Assembly (NCBI GenBank): GCA_045657665.1
Contig: JAZOTN010000023.1
Coordinates: forward strand, 21,197 to 85,196
Origin: RUG12461 sp045657665
GTDB taxonomy: Bacteria; Bacillota; Clostridia; Lachnospirales; Lachnospiraceae
Length of the DNA stretch: 64,000 bases
Reading direction: 5' to 3'
Shown one piece after another: positions 53,631-62,624 of the stretch. The position numbers and the translations under genes are program-made. Under the pieces are notes generated by a model, which made no database searches, was not told the DNA's origin, and saw only the letters and a list, made by a program, of their open reading frames with translations. How positions within the stretch are numbered: position 1 is the first letter of the stretch; each line of letters starts with the position of its first letter.

Positions 53631-53790
53631 ATTTTTGATGTATGACCCCGGCAATGATGAAAAAGAATCAAAAAAACGGCCATGCCGGATAGTTGTTCGT
53701 AAAAAACAATATATGAGTTCCAAATGAGCAGAATACTTTTGGCTATCCGTTTAAGCATGGTAAAAATCGATATGAAATAGGAGGATCGAT

Positions 53791-54298
53791 ATGGGTCAGT
53801 TTGAAGATTATCTGGAGAAAGAAAGGAAGGTAAGGCGATGGAATATCGCTGGGACCAGGAGCAGAAGGGATTTCCCGAGCAAAAATTTGAAGTAGGGATA
53901 TGGACAGCAATGATCTTATAAATTATTTTGAGGAACGGATCGAAAACACCACCTTCAAGGAGCGGACACAATACTACTTTGAAAACGCCGGTCTCATGGC
54001 AAATAAAGCCAAACGATACCGCAACATTTAAAAGGGCGGTAACGGTGTAGAGGACTATGCATTGCAGCATACGAATCATTCGGCGGATAAAAGGAAAAAG
54101 AGCGCCAGGAAAGCAGCGGATGCTTACAGAAAGGAATACAACAAGCTTATTCCGCTGCTGCAGCAGGAAAAGATGGAGGAGGCAGAGGCCGAGGAGAATG
54201 CGTTGAACGAAATGAAAAGGAAAAAAGAGGAATATTTGAAAAAAAGTAAGCTATTTTGCCCACTGATACAGCTGCGCATAGACACCGTTCTTTTTTAG
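53791..54298 (+). pseudogene. Cluster of small decayed reading frames
   Basis: In 53,631-54,250 I see short frames with RBS-like sites but no full gene: 53,791 encodes MGQFEDYLEKERK and stops after 34 residues, 53,900 encodes a 43-residue MDSNDLINYFEERIE... ending in RYRNI, and 54,062 onward is a Lys/Glu-rich coiled-coil frame (RKKSARKAADAYRKEYNKLIP) that runs without its own stop 48 nt into the convergent ABC exporter gene. The pieces look like a shattered gene or rearrangement scar. None can be named. Confidence 0.4.
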
Positions 54299-55981
54299 CA
54301 GTTCATCATGCGTACCGGTTTCCTCGATACCGTTTTCCGTCAGAACGATGATCTCCTGTGCGTTTCTTATAGTTGAAAGTCTGTGGGCGATCACAAACGT
54401 TGTCCTGTCTGTAGCCAGGCGTTCTAGAGATTCCTTTACTATGCTTTCACTTTCGTTATCCAGTGCACTGGTCGCCTCATCAAAGATCAGGATCGGAGGA
54501 TTCTTTAGGAACACCCTGGCGATCGACAGACGCTGTTTTTGCCCGCCGGAAAGCTTTATGCCGCGCTGTCCGATGTCTGTTTCATATCCGTTTGGAAGCT
54601 CCATGATAAACTCATGGGCGTTGGCGAGCTTTGCGGCTTCCATAACCTCTTCATAGGTGGCGTCCGGCCGTCCGTATCGAATATTCTCAAGTACATTTCC
54701 AGCAAAGAGATATACTTCCTGCTGGACGATGCCGATATTCTCTCTTAAGCTCCTTAACGTTACATCCCGGATGTCCTTGCCGTCGATGCGGATGCTTCCG
54801 CCTGTCACGTCATAGAATCTCGGGATCAGGCTGCAAAGTGTTGTTTTGCCTCCGCCGGAGGATCCGACAAGTGCGATGTAGGTGCCTGCTTTGACATCCA
54901 GATTGATGTGGCGGAGCACGTGATGTGATGCATCATTGTATTGAAACGATACATCGTCAAATACGATATCCCCTTTCACGTTCCTAAGCGGCATCGCACC
55001 CGGCTTATCCTTGATATCCGGCTCGATGTTCAGGATCTCAACAAACCGCTCAAATCCGGAATAGCCGTTTTGAAACTGTTCCGTAAAGTCGATCAGTGTC
55101 CGGATGGGATCTGTAAAGATATTGATATACAGAAGAAATGCGACAAAATCCGACACAGGGATCATGTCCTTTGCGATCAGCACGCCGCCTACCATGATCA
55201 CGATCACATTGATCAGCATGGTGAATGCAGTCATACCGGAATGATAAAGCCCCATGTAAAAATAACTGTTTCTCTTTGCGTCCAGGAATCCGTTATTTCC
55301 TTCTTTAAACTTTTCCCGTTCGATATCCTCGTTGGCAAAGGACTTTACCACGCGGATACCGGAAAGGTTGTCTTCGATCTGGGAGTTGATCTGCGCGATC
55401 TTGACCCGGTTCTGCGAAAATGCTTTCTTCATCTTTTTGTTCAGGAAATAGGCGAAGCAGAACATGATCGGCACAAGGATAAATGCAGCCAGCGTCAGAT
55501 AGCCGCTGATATTGATAAGGATTATAAATGCACCGACGATCTTTATGAAGGAGATCGCAAGGTTTTCAGGGCCATGGTGCAAAAGCTCCGTGATATCAAA
55601 CAGATCTGATGTGATACGGCTGAGGAGCTGACCGACCTTTTGATCATCATAAAATGCAAAGGAAAGCTTTTGATAATGAGAGAAGATATCCGATCTCATA
55701 TCGTATTCCATTTTGGCACCCATCACATGTCCGACATTTGTTATGTAATAATTGGATCCAAACTGGATCAGGACAAGGATGATCAGCACCAATCCGATCA
55801 CCATGACCTGCTTTACCGCCTCCTCTGCATTGAGCTCCGGAAGCTTTGATGTGATATACCGCACAACAAGGGGGATGATAAGGCTTATGACGGATGCGAG
55901 GAACGCAAAGAACATATCCAGGATAAATGTTTTAAGGTACGGCCGATAGTAGCCGGCCATCCGTTTCAGGTTTTCTTTCAT
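54251..55981 (-). CDS. ABC exporter, fused membrane and ATPase domains
   Basis: A 576-residue half-transporter of the MsbA/LmrA type. Six helices occupy about 15-310 and the nucleotide-binding domain about 340-576: Walker A GSSGGGKTT, signature LSGGQKQR, Walker B ILIFDEATSALD and the H-loop in FVIAHRLSTI. There is no N-terminal peptidase domain, so it is not a bacteriocin processing exporter. It acts as a homodimer or with another half elsewhere. It is alone on the minus strand in this part and converges with the decayed frames. Confidence 0.95.
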   Translation of the reverse strand: MKENLKRMAGYYRPYLKTFILDMFFAFLASVISLIIPLVVRYITSKLPELNAEEAVKQVMVIGLVLIILVLIQFGSNYYITNVGHVMGAKMEYDMRSDIFSHYQKLSFAFYDDQKVGQLLSRITSDLFDITELLHHGPENLAISFIKIVGAFIILINISGYLTLAAFILVPIMFCFAYFLNKKMKKAFSQNRVKIAQINSQIEDNLSGIRVVKSFANEDIEREKFKEGNNGFLDAKRNSYFYMGLYHSGMTAFTMLINVIVIMVGGVLIAKDMIPVSDFVAFLLYINIFTDPIRTLIDFTEQFQNGYSGFERFVEILNIEPDIKDKPGAMPLRNVKGDIVFDDVSFQYNDASHHVLRHINLDVKAGTYIALVGSSGGGKTTLCSLIPRFYDVTGGSIRIDGKDIRDVTLRSLRENIGIVQQEVYLFAGNVLENIRYGRPDATYEEVMEAAKLANAHEFIMELPNGYETDIGQRGIKLSGGQKQRLSIARVFLKNPPILIFDEATSALDNESESIVKESLERLATDRTTFVIAHRLSTIRNAQEIIVLTENGIEETGTHDELLKKNGVYAQLYQWAK

Positions 55982-56188
55982 GATCTCTTTTCCATATCAG
56001 ATGATATACCATCGATCCGTAATCGGAAGTATAACACATCTTGCCGTTGTCGAACAGATTTCCGATTATTTTTTGTCTATGTGACCTACTATATACTATT
56101 TTTACCATATATGGCATAATAATATAGACATAACAACGAACATCGGGTTGTATTTGTAAGAGAAATAAAAAAAGCTGGAGAAAAGACT

Positions 56189-57160
56189 ATGTTGGTACAT
56201 GGAGCCTGTACAGATTACGGGTCGGAATTCTGCCCGTGTTATCTTGCCGAATCGGGAAGCTGCGTTGTATGCAGCCGCGTAAATGGGCAGGATTCCTGCG
56301 ATTGCAGGATTTACGGGGGCGGATTTTGTGTATTGGAGGAGTTGGAGCGGAATAACGGGAAAGCGAAACCGGTTCGGCCCACCATATCCTGTGAGGTTAT
56401 GACGGTTTCTCATCATGACAGCTTTGTCTTTTTCCGTTTGAAGGTTCCTTCTGCATTGGAGCAGTCTCTGATGCATCCCGGTTCTTTTGTATTTGTCAGG
56501 ATACAGGACAATCCCTGGTTTGATCTTCCGGTTTCCGTGCAGTATGATGAATCCACCGTCGGCAGTATCGGCATGTCCGTTATACTTCGGGGACCAAAGA
56601 CCGCGGGCTTTGCGAAGCTGAAGCAGGGAGATACGGTTTTCCTGCGCGGCCCGTTTTTTAACGGATTATACGGAAAACGCGAAATACAATCCCAGAACGG
56701 CGGAAAATGTCTGATCCTCATTCGCGGGATCGGTCTGCTGCCATCCATTTCCGTCATTTCCCATCTGAAAGAACAACACAATGATGTGCGGATCCTCCTG
56801 GATGAAACCGGATTCCCGAAGAAGGATCTGATGTTTTACCTGGATCTGTTTGAGCTTACTGCAGAGTCGTTCTGTCTGGTTACAGATGACGGAAAGCTGA
56901 GTGAAGCCGCAAAAGATCAAATACAGAGTTTTCTTACTTCCGGCGGGGATTTTATTCACATCGGCGCTTCCGAATATGTGATCCACCTGATCACTGCATT
57001 TTTGAAAGAAGCGGGTGCGGAACATGTCCGTCTTTCCTGCTGCAACAACGCAAGAATGTGCTGCGGAGAAGGGATCTGCGGCGCCTGTACCTTTGTTTCA
57101 TCTGAAAAACGAACCATACATTCCTGTAAAGAACAGGTTTCTATATGGAGGTCATTTTGA
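56189..57160 (+). CDS. PyrK-like flavoprotein / 2Fe-2S reductase with a Cys-rich N-terminus
   Basis: A 323-residue oxidoreductase. Residues 1-50 hold eight cysteines in a CxC / CxxC / CxC pattern (FCPCYLAE, CVVCS, CDC), which may bind a metal or cluster. Then comes a ferredoxin-NADP-reductase fold: FAD-binding barrel (about 60-160) and NAD-binding domain (about 170-290; LIRGIGLLPSISVI). The C-terminal CCGEGICGACT cysteines bind a 2Fe-2S centre, as in PyrK. It ends 1 nt before the FAD oxidoreductase gene, so it probably passes electrons to it. No pyrD gene is adjacent, so it is unlikely to be the pyrimidine enzyme. Confidence 0.82.
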   Translation: MLVHGACTDYGSEFCPCYLAESGSCVVCSRVNGQDSCDCRIYGGGFCVLEELERNNGKAKPVRPTISCEVMTVSHHDSFVFFRLKVPSALEQSLMHPGSFVFVRIQDNPWFDLPVSVQYDESTVGSIGMSVILRGPKTAGFAKLKQGDTVFLRGPFFNGLYGKREIQSQNGGKCLILIRGIGLLPSISVISHLKEQHNDVRILLDETGFPKKDLMFYLDLFELTAESFCLVTDDGKLSEAAKDQIQSFLTSGGDFIHIGASEYVIHLITAFLKEAGAEHVRLSCCNNARMCCGEGICGACTFVSSEKRTIHSCKEQVSIWRSF

Positions 57161-57161
57161 T

Positions 57162-58439
57162 ATGAAGATTACCGTTATTGGAGGAGGCTGGGCCGGCACT
57201 GCCGCTGCAATTTCCGCTAAAAAAGCCGGAGCAGATGTTACGCTGCTTGAGAAAACAGATATGCTTCTGGGCTGTGGAAATGCAGGAGGAATTATGAGGA
57301 ACAACGGCCGTTACACAGCAGCGGAAGAGATGATCGCACTCGGCGGAGGGGAGTTGTTTTCTCTGATTGATGAGATCGCGCTTCATCGGAATATCTCATT
57401 TCCGGGACATGAGCATGCGACGCTTTATCCGGTCAACACTATCGAGGCGCACGTACGGCGGCTTGTGGAGTCTCTGGGGGTCAATGTAAGGACTGAGACG
57501 CATGTTTGTGAAGCAGAGCATGAGAACGGGACGCTTCGTGCGGTATTTTCGGATTCCGGCGAACGGTTTGATGCGGATGCGTTTGTGGAAGCCACCGGAA
57601 GCGCCGGACCTATGGGTAACTGTCTGAAGTACGGGAAAGGGTGCAGCATGTGCGTGCTGCGCTGTCCTGCATATGGTCCAAGAATCAGCATCAGCGGGCG
57701 CATGGGTCTTTCGGAATACCGGGGCGAGCGGCTGCCGGATGTTTACGGCGTTTTTTCCGGGTCCTGCAAGCTTTCAAAAGAAAGCCTTTCCAAAGAGATC
57801 CGTTCTGATCTCGAAGAGAAAGGGGTTGCCATCATTCCGATGCCTGAGGATGCGGTTGACTATGATAAATTGAAGCTTAAGGCATGCAAGCAATATGCGA
57901 TCAAGGCTTTTTCGGAAAATATGATCATTCTCGACACCGGCGATGCAAAGCTGATGAGCAGCAATTATCCTCTGGAAAAGCTGCGCCGCCTTCCCGGGCT
58001 TGAAAATGCCAGATATGTGGATCCGTATGCGGGATCGAAAGGGAACTCCATCCGTTATACCTCCGTTGCTTTCCGGAGCAACGAGATGCTGGTGGACGGT
58101 GCGAAAAATCTTTTCTGCGGGGGAGAAAAGAGCGGGCTCTTCATCGGACATACCGAGGCGATCAACACCGGTACGCTCGCCGGAGCCAATGCTGCCAGGC
58201 TTCTTGCGGGAGAAGATCTTCTGACTCTTCCGGATACGCTTGCGGTGGGGGACATCATTGCCGCTGCCAATCGAAAGATCAAGGAAGAGCATGATGACCA
58301 GGAACGCTTTACTTTTTCCGGCGGCAATTATTTCAACCGGATGAAGGAGCGGTCTCTCTATACCACCGACAAGGAACTCATAGAAGAGAGAGTCAAAACT
58401 GCGGGGTTGAGGGATATCTATAACCGGAAAGTATTATGA
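57162..58439 (+). CDS. FAD-dependent oxidoreductase with a cysteine cluster
   Basis: A 425-residue flavoprotein of the GidA/MnmG-like or fumarate-reductase-like superfamily. The dinucleotide-binding GGGWAGTAAAISAKKAGADVTLLEK is at 7-31. A mid-protein KGCSMCVLRCPAYGPR cluster (about 163-178) could bind Fe-S. C-terminal NTGTLAGANAARLLAG is the closing FAD motif. I chose ATG 57162 rather than an upstream in-frame ATG inside the previous gene. It overlaps the MATE gene by ATGA, so reductase, flavoprotein and exporter are co-translated. The substrate is unknown. Confidence 0.82.
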   Translation: MKITVIGGGWAGTAAAISAKKAGADVTLLEKTDMLLGCGNAGGIMRNNGRYTAAEEMIALGGGELFSLIDEIALHRNISFPGHEHATLYPVNTIEAHVRRLVESLGVNVRTETHVCEAEHENGTLRAVFSDSGERFDADAFVEATGSAGPMGNCLKYGKGCSMCVLRCPAYGPRISISGRMGLSEYRGERLPDVYGVFSGSCKLSKESLSKEIRSDLEEKGVAIIPMPEDAVDYDKLKLKACKQYAIKAFSENMIILDTGDAKLMSSNYPLEKLRRLPGLENARYVDPYAGSKGNSIRYTSVAFRSNEMLVDGAKNLFCGGEKSGLFIGHTEAINTGTLAGANAARLLAGEDLLTLPDTLAVGDIIAAANRKIKEEHDDQERFTFSGGNYFNRMKERSLYTTDKELIEERVKTAGLRDIYNRKVL

Positions 58440-59809
58440 AAACGAACGCAAGCAATTCGGAGCTGTTTGATAAGATGCCCGTGCGCCGGGCAGTACTGGC
58501 GCAGAGCATCCCTGCGATCATCAGCCAGATGATCACGCTGCTGTACAATTGGGCGGACACCTATTTCATCGGTGAATTGGAGAACCCTGTGCTTGTTGCT
58601 GCATCCACAGCGGTTCTTCCCGTTTATCTTCTTTTGTCTGCGATCGGGAACCTGCCGGGAGTGGGCGGCGGCAGCAGATTTTCGAATCTTCTGGGAGAAA
58701 AGGATCGGAAAGGTGCGGGGTATGTGAGTGCGGCGTCCTTCTGGATGGGCATTGTCTTTTCTCTTTTTTTCTGTACGCTTTTTCCCCTGTTTCAGGAACC
58801 GCTGCTGCGGCTTACCGGTGCCAATGATAACTCCATCGCTTTTGCTTCGGACTACGCATTCTGGGTGATCACTATAGGAGGCACCTTTGTAATCCTGAAT
58901 CTTGTGATGTCCAATCTGGTGCGGGCAGAGGGCATGGCGAAGCTGGCGTCTTTCGGGATTGCGCTTGGCGGTTTACTCAACGTCGTTCTGGATCCGTTTT
59001 TGATCCTGCCTCAATTCGGGAATCTTGGAATTGCGGGTGCCGGTATCGCAACCGCGGTTTCCAATATGGTCTCTACCGGGTTTTTCCTGCTGCTTATCTT
59101 CGTGAAGCGAAAAAGCAGCAATATCCGCATATCTCCGCGGCTTCTTCCGGGTTCCCTTCGTTACATTCCGGGGATCCTGAAAGTGGGATCGTCCTCTGCC
59201 TTCCAGTATTTTCTGACCGTGGTCGCCGTAGGGGCCCAGGCCTCTTTCGTATCAAAGTACGGAGACCATGCCCTGGCTGCCCTTGGCATCGTAAAAAGGC
59301 TGAACTACCTGCCGCTGTATTTTACCATCGGTTTGTCTCAGGGAATCCTGCCGCTGATGGCGTATAACCATTCCGCAGGAAATGCGAAACGGCGGCAGGA
59401 GGTGTTCCGTTTCGGATGCGTGATCTCTCTTGCTTTTGCGATTCTTTGTTTTATCTGCTATGAGTTCTTTGCTCCCGGTATAACGAGTGTTTTCATTTCC
59501 GATCCGCAAACCGTCAGTTATGCGGCTGCTTTTTTGAGGCGCATGGTAGTGGCGATGCCGTTTATGGCAGTGTGTTATCCGACCATAACACTGTTTCAGG
59601 CTACAGGACACGCGAAAGAAGCTCTTATTTGCAGTGTCTTCAGGAAGGGAGTTTTGGATATCCCGCTGCTTTTTCTGATGGATTTCCTGCTGCCGCTTTA
59701 CGGATGTATGTGGGTACAGCCGATCGTGGATTCTTTTTCTTTTGTAATTGCAATGCTTTTCCTGCGCAAATGCTTTGGCCGGAAAAATGCAGAGTTACAG
59801 GAAGAATGA
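58436..59809 (+). CDS. MATE-family efflux transporter
   Basis: A 457-residue Na+/H+-coupled exporter with 12 hydrophobic helices in two repeats (start PVRRAVLAQSIPAIISQMITLLYNWADTYFIG; second half PGILKVGSSSAFQYFLTVVAVGAQA). Unlike the MATE protein at 5.7-7.5 kb it has no extra C-terminal domain. It is coupled to the FAD oxidoreductase by a 4-nt overlap, so it may export the reduced or modified product of that enzyme, or act independently. Confidence 0.93.
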   Translation: MKTNASNSELFDKMPVRRAVLAQSIPAIISQMITLLYNWADTYFIGELENPVLVAASTAVLPVYLLLSAIGNLPGVGGGSRFSNLLGEKDRKGAGYVSAASFWMGIVFSLFFCTLFPLFQEPLLRLTGANDNSIAFASDYAFWVITIGGTFVILNLVMSNLVRAEGMAKLASFGIALGGLLNVVLDPFLILPQFGNLGIAGAGIATAVSNMVSTGFFLLLIFVKRKSSNIRISPRLLPGSLRYIPGILKVGSSSAFQYFLTVVAVGAQASFVSKYGDHALAALGIVKRLNYLPLYFTIGLSQGILPLMAYNHSAGNAKRRQEVFRFGCVISLAFAILCFICYEFFAPGITSVFISDPQTVSYAAAFLRRMVVAMPFMAVCYPTITLFQATGHAKEALICSVFRKGVLDIPLLFLMDFLLPLYGCMWVQPIVDSFSFVIAMLFLRKCFGRKNAELQEE

Positions 59810-59843
59810 GAATGAGGAGATAGCAGCCGAACAGGGGGAAAAC

Positions 59844-60620
59844 ATGTTAAATCAATTCTCAAGAACGGAATTATTATTGGGAAAAACCGCAATGGAGCAT
59901 CTGGCGGAATGTCGCATAGCCGTATTTGGTATTGGCGGCGTCGGCGGATATGTATGTGAAGCTCTGGCACGAAGCGGCATCGGTGCTTTTGACCTGATAG
60001 ATGATGACAAAGTCTGCCTGACAAATATAAACCGGCAGATCATTGCAACCAGAAAAACTGTCGGAAAATATAAGACAGACGTTATGAAAGAACGCATTCT
60101 GGATATTAATCCGGAAGCGGAAGTGAACACATATAAATGCTTCTTTCTTCCGGAGAACTCATCGGACTTTCCATTTGAAAAATATGATTATGTGATCGAT
60201 GCAATTGATACCGTCACAGCAAAGATTGAGCTCGTGATGCAGTGTCAGAAACTGGGTGTTCCGATCATGAGTTCCATGGGGGCTGGAAATAAGCTCGATC
60301 CCACCAGCTTTCGTGTTGCGGATATTTATAAAACGAACATGGACCCCCTGGCAAAAGTCATGCGGCGTGAATTGAAAAAAAGAGGCGTCAAAAAGCTGAA
60401 AGTCGTCTATTCCGAAGAAAAACCGACCCGTCCCCTCGAGGATATGGCCATCAGCTGCCAATCCAACTGTATCTGTCCTCCCGGGACAGAACGTCATTGT
60501 ACTGACCGCAGGGACATTCCGGGCAGCACCGCTTTTGTACCCTCTGTTGCAGGTCTGATCATAGCCGGAGAAGTGATCAAAGATTTAACGGGTACGTATA
60601 GGAGCGATAGTAGAGAATGA
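59844..60620 (+). CDS. tcdA: tRNA threonylcarbamoyladenosine dehydratase
   Basis: E1-like enzyme that cyclises t6A to ct6A at tRNA position 37. The Rossmann ATP-binding GIGGVGGYVCEALARSGIG is near 27-45, then DLIDDDKVCLTNINRQI, then the zinc/active Cys cluster SCQSNCICPP and a VPSVAGLIIAGEVI C-terminus. The ATG at 59844 is supported by AGGGGG; the longer reading runs through the end of the MATE gene in another frame. It overlaps the next gene by ATGA. Confidence 0.93.
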   Translation: MLNQFSRTELLLGKTAMEHLAECRIAVFGIGGVGGYVCEALARSGIGAFDLIDDDKVCLTNINRQIIATRKTVGKYKTDVMKERILDINPEAEVNTYKCFFLPENSSDFPFEKYDYVIDAIDTVTAKIELVMQCQKLGVPIMSSMGAGNKLDPTSFRVADIYKTNMDPLAKVMRRELKKRGVKKLKVVYSEEKPTRPLEDMAISCQSNCICPPGTERHCTDRRDIPGSTAFVPSVAGLIIAGEVIKDLTGTYRSDSRE

Positions 60621-60880
60621 AAGTGCTGGCCTGGTATCTTCTCATCATCAATGTTATCGCTTTTTTCCTTTATGGCATCGATAAACGGAAGGCCGTCAAA
60701 GGACACTGGCGGATCCCTGAAAATACGCTGATCCTGTTTGCTGCGATCGGAGGCGGTGCAGGAGCGCTTCTTGGCATGTTTTTGTGGCACCATAAGACCA
60801 GGAAATGGAAATTCCGGATTCTGGTACCGGTTTTTCTTATACTTTGGATAGGGGTCGCAGTTTATATTTTTACGCGATAA
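60617..60880 (+). CDS. DUF1294 small membrane protein
   Basis: An 87-residue protein with two or three hydrophobic helices (about 3-20, 33-55 with GGGAGALLGMFLWHHKTRKWKFR, 60-85). The central DKRKAVKGHWRIPENTLIL and HKTRKWKFR are the DUF1294 signatures. It overlaps tcdA by 4 nt and precedes the metallo-hydrolase gene. Its function is unknown. Confidence 0.88.
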   Translation: MKVLAWYLLIINVIAFFLYGIDKRKAVKGHWRIPENTLILFAAIGGGAGALLGMFLWHHKTRKWKFRILVPVFLILWIGVAVYIFTR

Positions 60881-60920
60881 GGATGTTCCGGGTACTATGG
60901 GACAAGGGAGGAGAAAAGGT

Positions 60921-61595
60921 ATGAAGTTGCAAAAAATATCTACTCATGTATATATCAGCGGGTACGAAGAGGTAAGGGACCGTCCATCCCTTGGTCTTAT
61001 CGCCGGGAGTAAGTTTAACGTGGCAGTGGATGCCGGTCATTCAAAAGAGCACGTTGAAGAGTTTTATCAGGAGTTGGAAAAAGAAGGTCTCGATCTTCCA
61101 GGCTTTACGGTATTGACGCACTGGCATTGGGATCATACCTTCGGAATGCATGCCGTAAACGGACTGACTGTATCCGAGCAGCGAACCGAAGATGAACTTG
61201 CGCGAATCTGCGGGAAATGGAATGATAAAAGCGAAAACTACTATAAGCACCTGAATCCTGAGATCGCCCTGGAGTATAAAAACCAGCCTCTTATTGTTTC
61301 GCAGTCTGATATGGTCTTTCATGACAGGCTGACGATTGACGCAGGGAGCCTTGTGATCGAGTGCTTCCATACAGAATCGCCGCATACGGATGACAGTACC
61401 CTTATCTTTGTGCCAGAGGACAAGGTTTTATTCGTGGGAGACTGCATTTGCGGCGTTTACCCCTCCTGGGAAATTGATCCGATAAAGATGAATGCTTTGA
61501 AAAACACGCTTTACGATATTGATTTTGAGATTGCCGTTGGAGGACATTGGGATCTTTTTTCAAAGAAATCCCTGATGGAGCTACTCGTTGGCTGA
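60921..61595 (+). CDS. MBL-fold metallo-hydrolase
   Basis: A 224-residue metallo-beta-lactamase-fold enzyme. The metal motif THWHWDH (HxHxDH) is near 68-74, a second histidine in HTESPHTDDST near 150, then FVGDCICG and GGHWDLFS. The ATG at 60921 has AGGAG 7-8 nt upstream; an ATG at 60897 is a less likely start. There is no signal peptide. Substrates in this fold are diverse and cannot be assigned. Confidence 0.88.
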   Translation: MKLQKISTHVYISGYEEVRDRPSLGLIAGSKFNVAVDAGHSKEHVEEFYQELEKEGLDLPGFTVLTHWHWDHTFGMHAVNGLTVSEQRTEDELARICGKWNDKSENYYKHLNPEIALEYKNQPLIVSQSDMVFHDRLTIDAGSLVIECFHTESPHTDDSTLIFVPEDKVLFVGDCICGVYPSWEIDPIKMNALKNTLYDIDFEIAVGGHWDLFSKKSLMELLVG

Positions 61596-61707
61596 TCCTG
61601 CTTGCTGTTATCGGAAAGAGAGCAGGAGCGCAAGGTCTGATTTCAGATAGATCGGAAACGGTTCGAAAAATATAAAAACTGCTATACTATATATGGGAGG
61701 ATGAACG

Positions 61708-62184
61708 ATGATTTACATTTGCGATATACGGAGCATTGATCCAGAGATCGAATTTGATGAAAAATGGGCGATCACGCGTCATGTGAAGCCGCAGAGCAAT
61801 AACTCCGGGATTGTCCAGCATGAGGAGCTGTCACCGTCGGAGCCTTTGTTTGCCAGTGCAAAAAGAGGCGGGATCGACTTCCAGAAAGAATACGTTCCAA
61901 GATTTATTGAAGAGATCGCGGAACATCAGGAATCAACAAAAGCCCTAGATTACCTTGTGCAGGCAGATAAAGACGGCAAGAATATTGCGTTGATCTGCTT
62001 ATGCGACAACGAAAAAGAATGTCACCGGAGCATCATCGGCGGGATTCTACAAGGAATGGGTGCAACGGTATCCGGGCTTGCAAGGGATTATTCTTTTTAT
62101 CACCAGATGCTCCTCGAAACGGAAGGCAGACTGGAACAGGAATATCTGTACTGGAGAGAAACAGCGCTTAAGGAGATGCCATGA
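61708..62184 (+). CDS. DUF488-like protein
   Basis: A 158-residue cytoplasmic protein. The motif ALICLCDNEKECHRSII near 105 matches the DUF488 signature (CxCxxxxxxCHRxxI), where the cysteines and histidine may form a site. It starts with GGGAGG upstream of the ATG and a TATACT box about 30 nt before. It stands alone before a structured intergenic region. Members of DUF488 are uncharacterised. Confidence 0.75.
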   Translation: MIYICDIRSIDPEIEFDEKWAITRHVKPQSNNSGIVQHEELSPSEPLFASAKRGGIDFQKEYVPRFIEEIAEHQESTKALDYLVQADKDGKNIALICLCDNEKECHRSIIGGILQGMGATVSGLARDYSFYHQMLLETEGRLEQEYLYWRETALKEMP

Positions 62185-62226
62185 CAAAATCAACTTACTA
62201 TTCGCGAAAGACGTATTTGACGAATA

Positions 62227-62318
62227 AAAAGAGCCCTCCCGTAGGAAGACTCTTGATAATCAAATCGTAGATAGGGCTCGACCCACTGCTGGAATAGCGG
62301 AGGGCCAAGAGCTCTTTT
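62227..62318. other. Compact intergenic structure with competing helices
   Basis: Outer stem AAAAGAGC (62227-62234) with GCTCTTTT (62311-62318); inner CCTCC (62235-62239) with GGAGG (62299-62303). Two other perfect pairings compete: GAGCCCT (62231-62237) with AGGGCTC (62273-62279), and CTCTTG (62250-62255) with CAAGAG (62306-62311). It lies between two convergent genes, the DUF488-like gene and the leader-peptide gene. It could be a two-way terminator or a small structured RNA. Confidence 0.5.
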
Positions 62319-62341
62319 CTTTATGTCTTTACAAGTTTTCA

Positions 62342-62605
62342 TTATGATAGACCTTGTTCTTTATTCAAAGCATTTATTTCTTCTATCATTTGTTGCTCAG
62401 TTATTTTCAATCTTCCATTGTGGTATGGTAGCAGTATCATATCTTGGATTGCCATAGCCTGCATCAAAGCGCTTCCATCTCCACCAGAAACCATATTCAT
62501 CTCATCATCGGTCAGTTCCATACCGGCATTTGCAATGAGTTCCTTAGCCTGTTCTTTCGTTTCTGCTTTTGATACTTTCTCTTTCAGTTTTCCTGTGAGT
62601 TTCAT
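62342..62605 (-). CDS. Double-glycine leader peptide gene 3 (87 aa)
   Basis: Small peptide gene. The ATG at 62605 is fixed by GAGGAGG 6 nt upstream. The leader is MKLTGKLKEKVSKAET... continuing to LIANAGMELTDDEMNMVSGG (residues 1-42), which matches the double-glycine type removed by C39 peptidase ABC exporters. The core is about 45 residues (DGSALMQAMAIQDMILLP...), rich in Met, Gln and Asn and without Cys. It starts 20 nt after the stop of the 47-residue gene, on the same strand. No modifying enzyme or peptidase exporter is adjacent. Confidence 0.75.
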   Translation of the reverse strand: MKLTGKLKEKVSKAETKEQAKELIANAGMELTDDEMNMVSGGDGSALMQAMAIQDMILLPYHNGRLKITEQQMIEEINALNKEQGLS

Positions 62606-62624
62606 AGTAGCCTCCTCGTTGGTT

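Noticed and set aside
54251..55981. ABC exporter as the processing exporter for the double-glycine peptides
   Set aside because: It begins directly with membrane helices and lacks the N-terminal C39 peptidase domain, and lies 6 kb away.
56189..57160. Identification as pyrK of pyrimidine synthesis
   Set aside because: The Cys-rich N-terminus is extra, no pyrD or other pyr genes are adjacent, and it is coupled to an unrelated FAD oxidoreductase.
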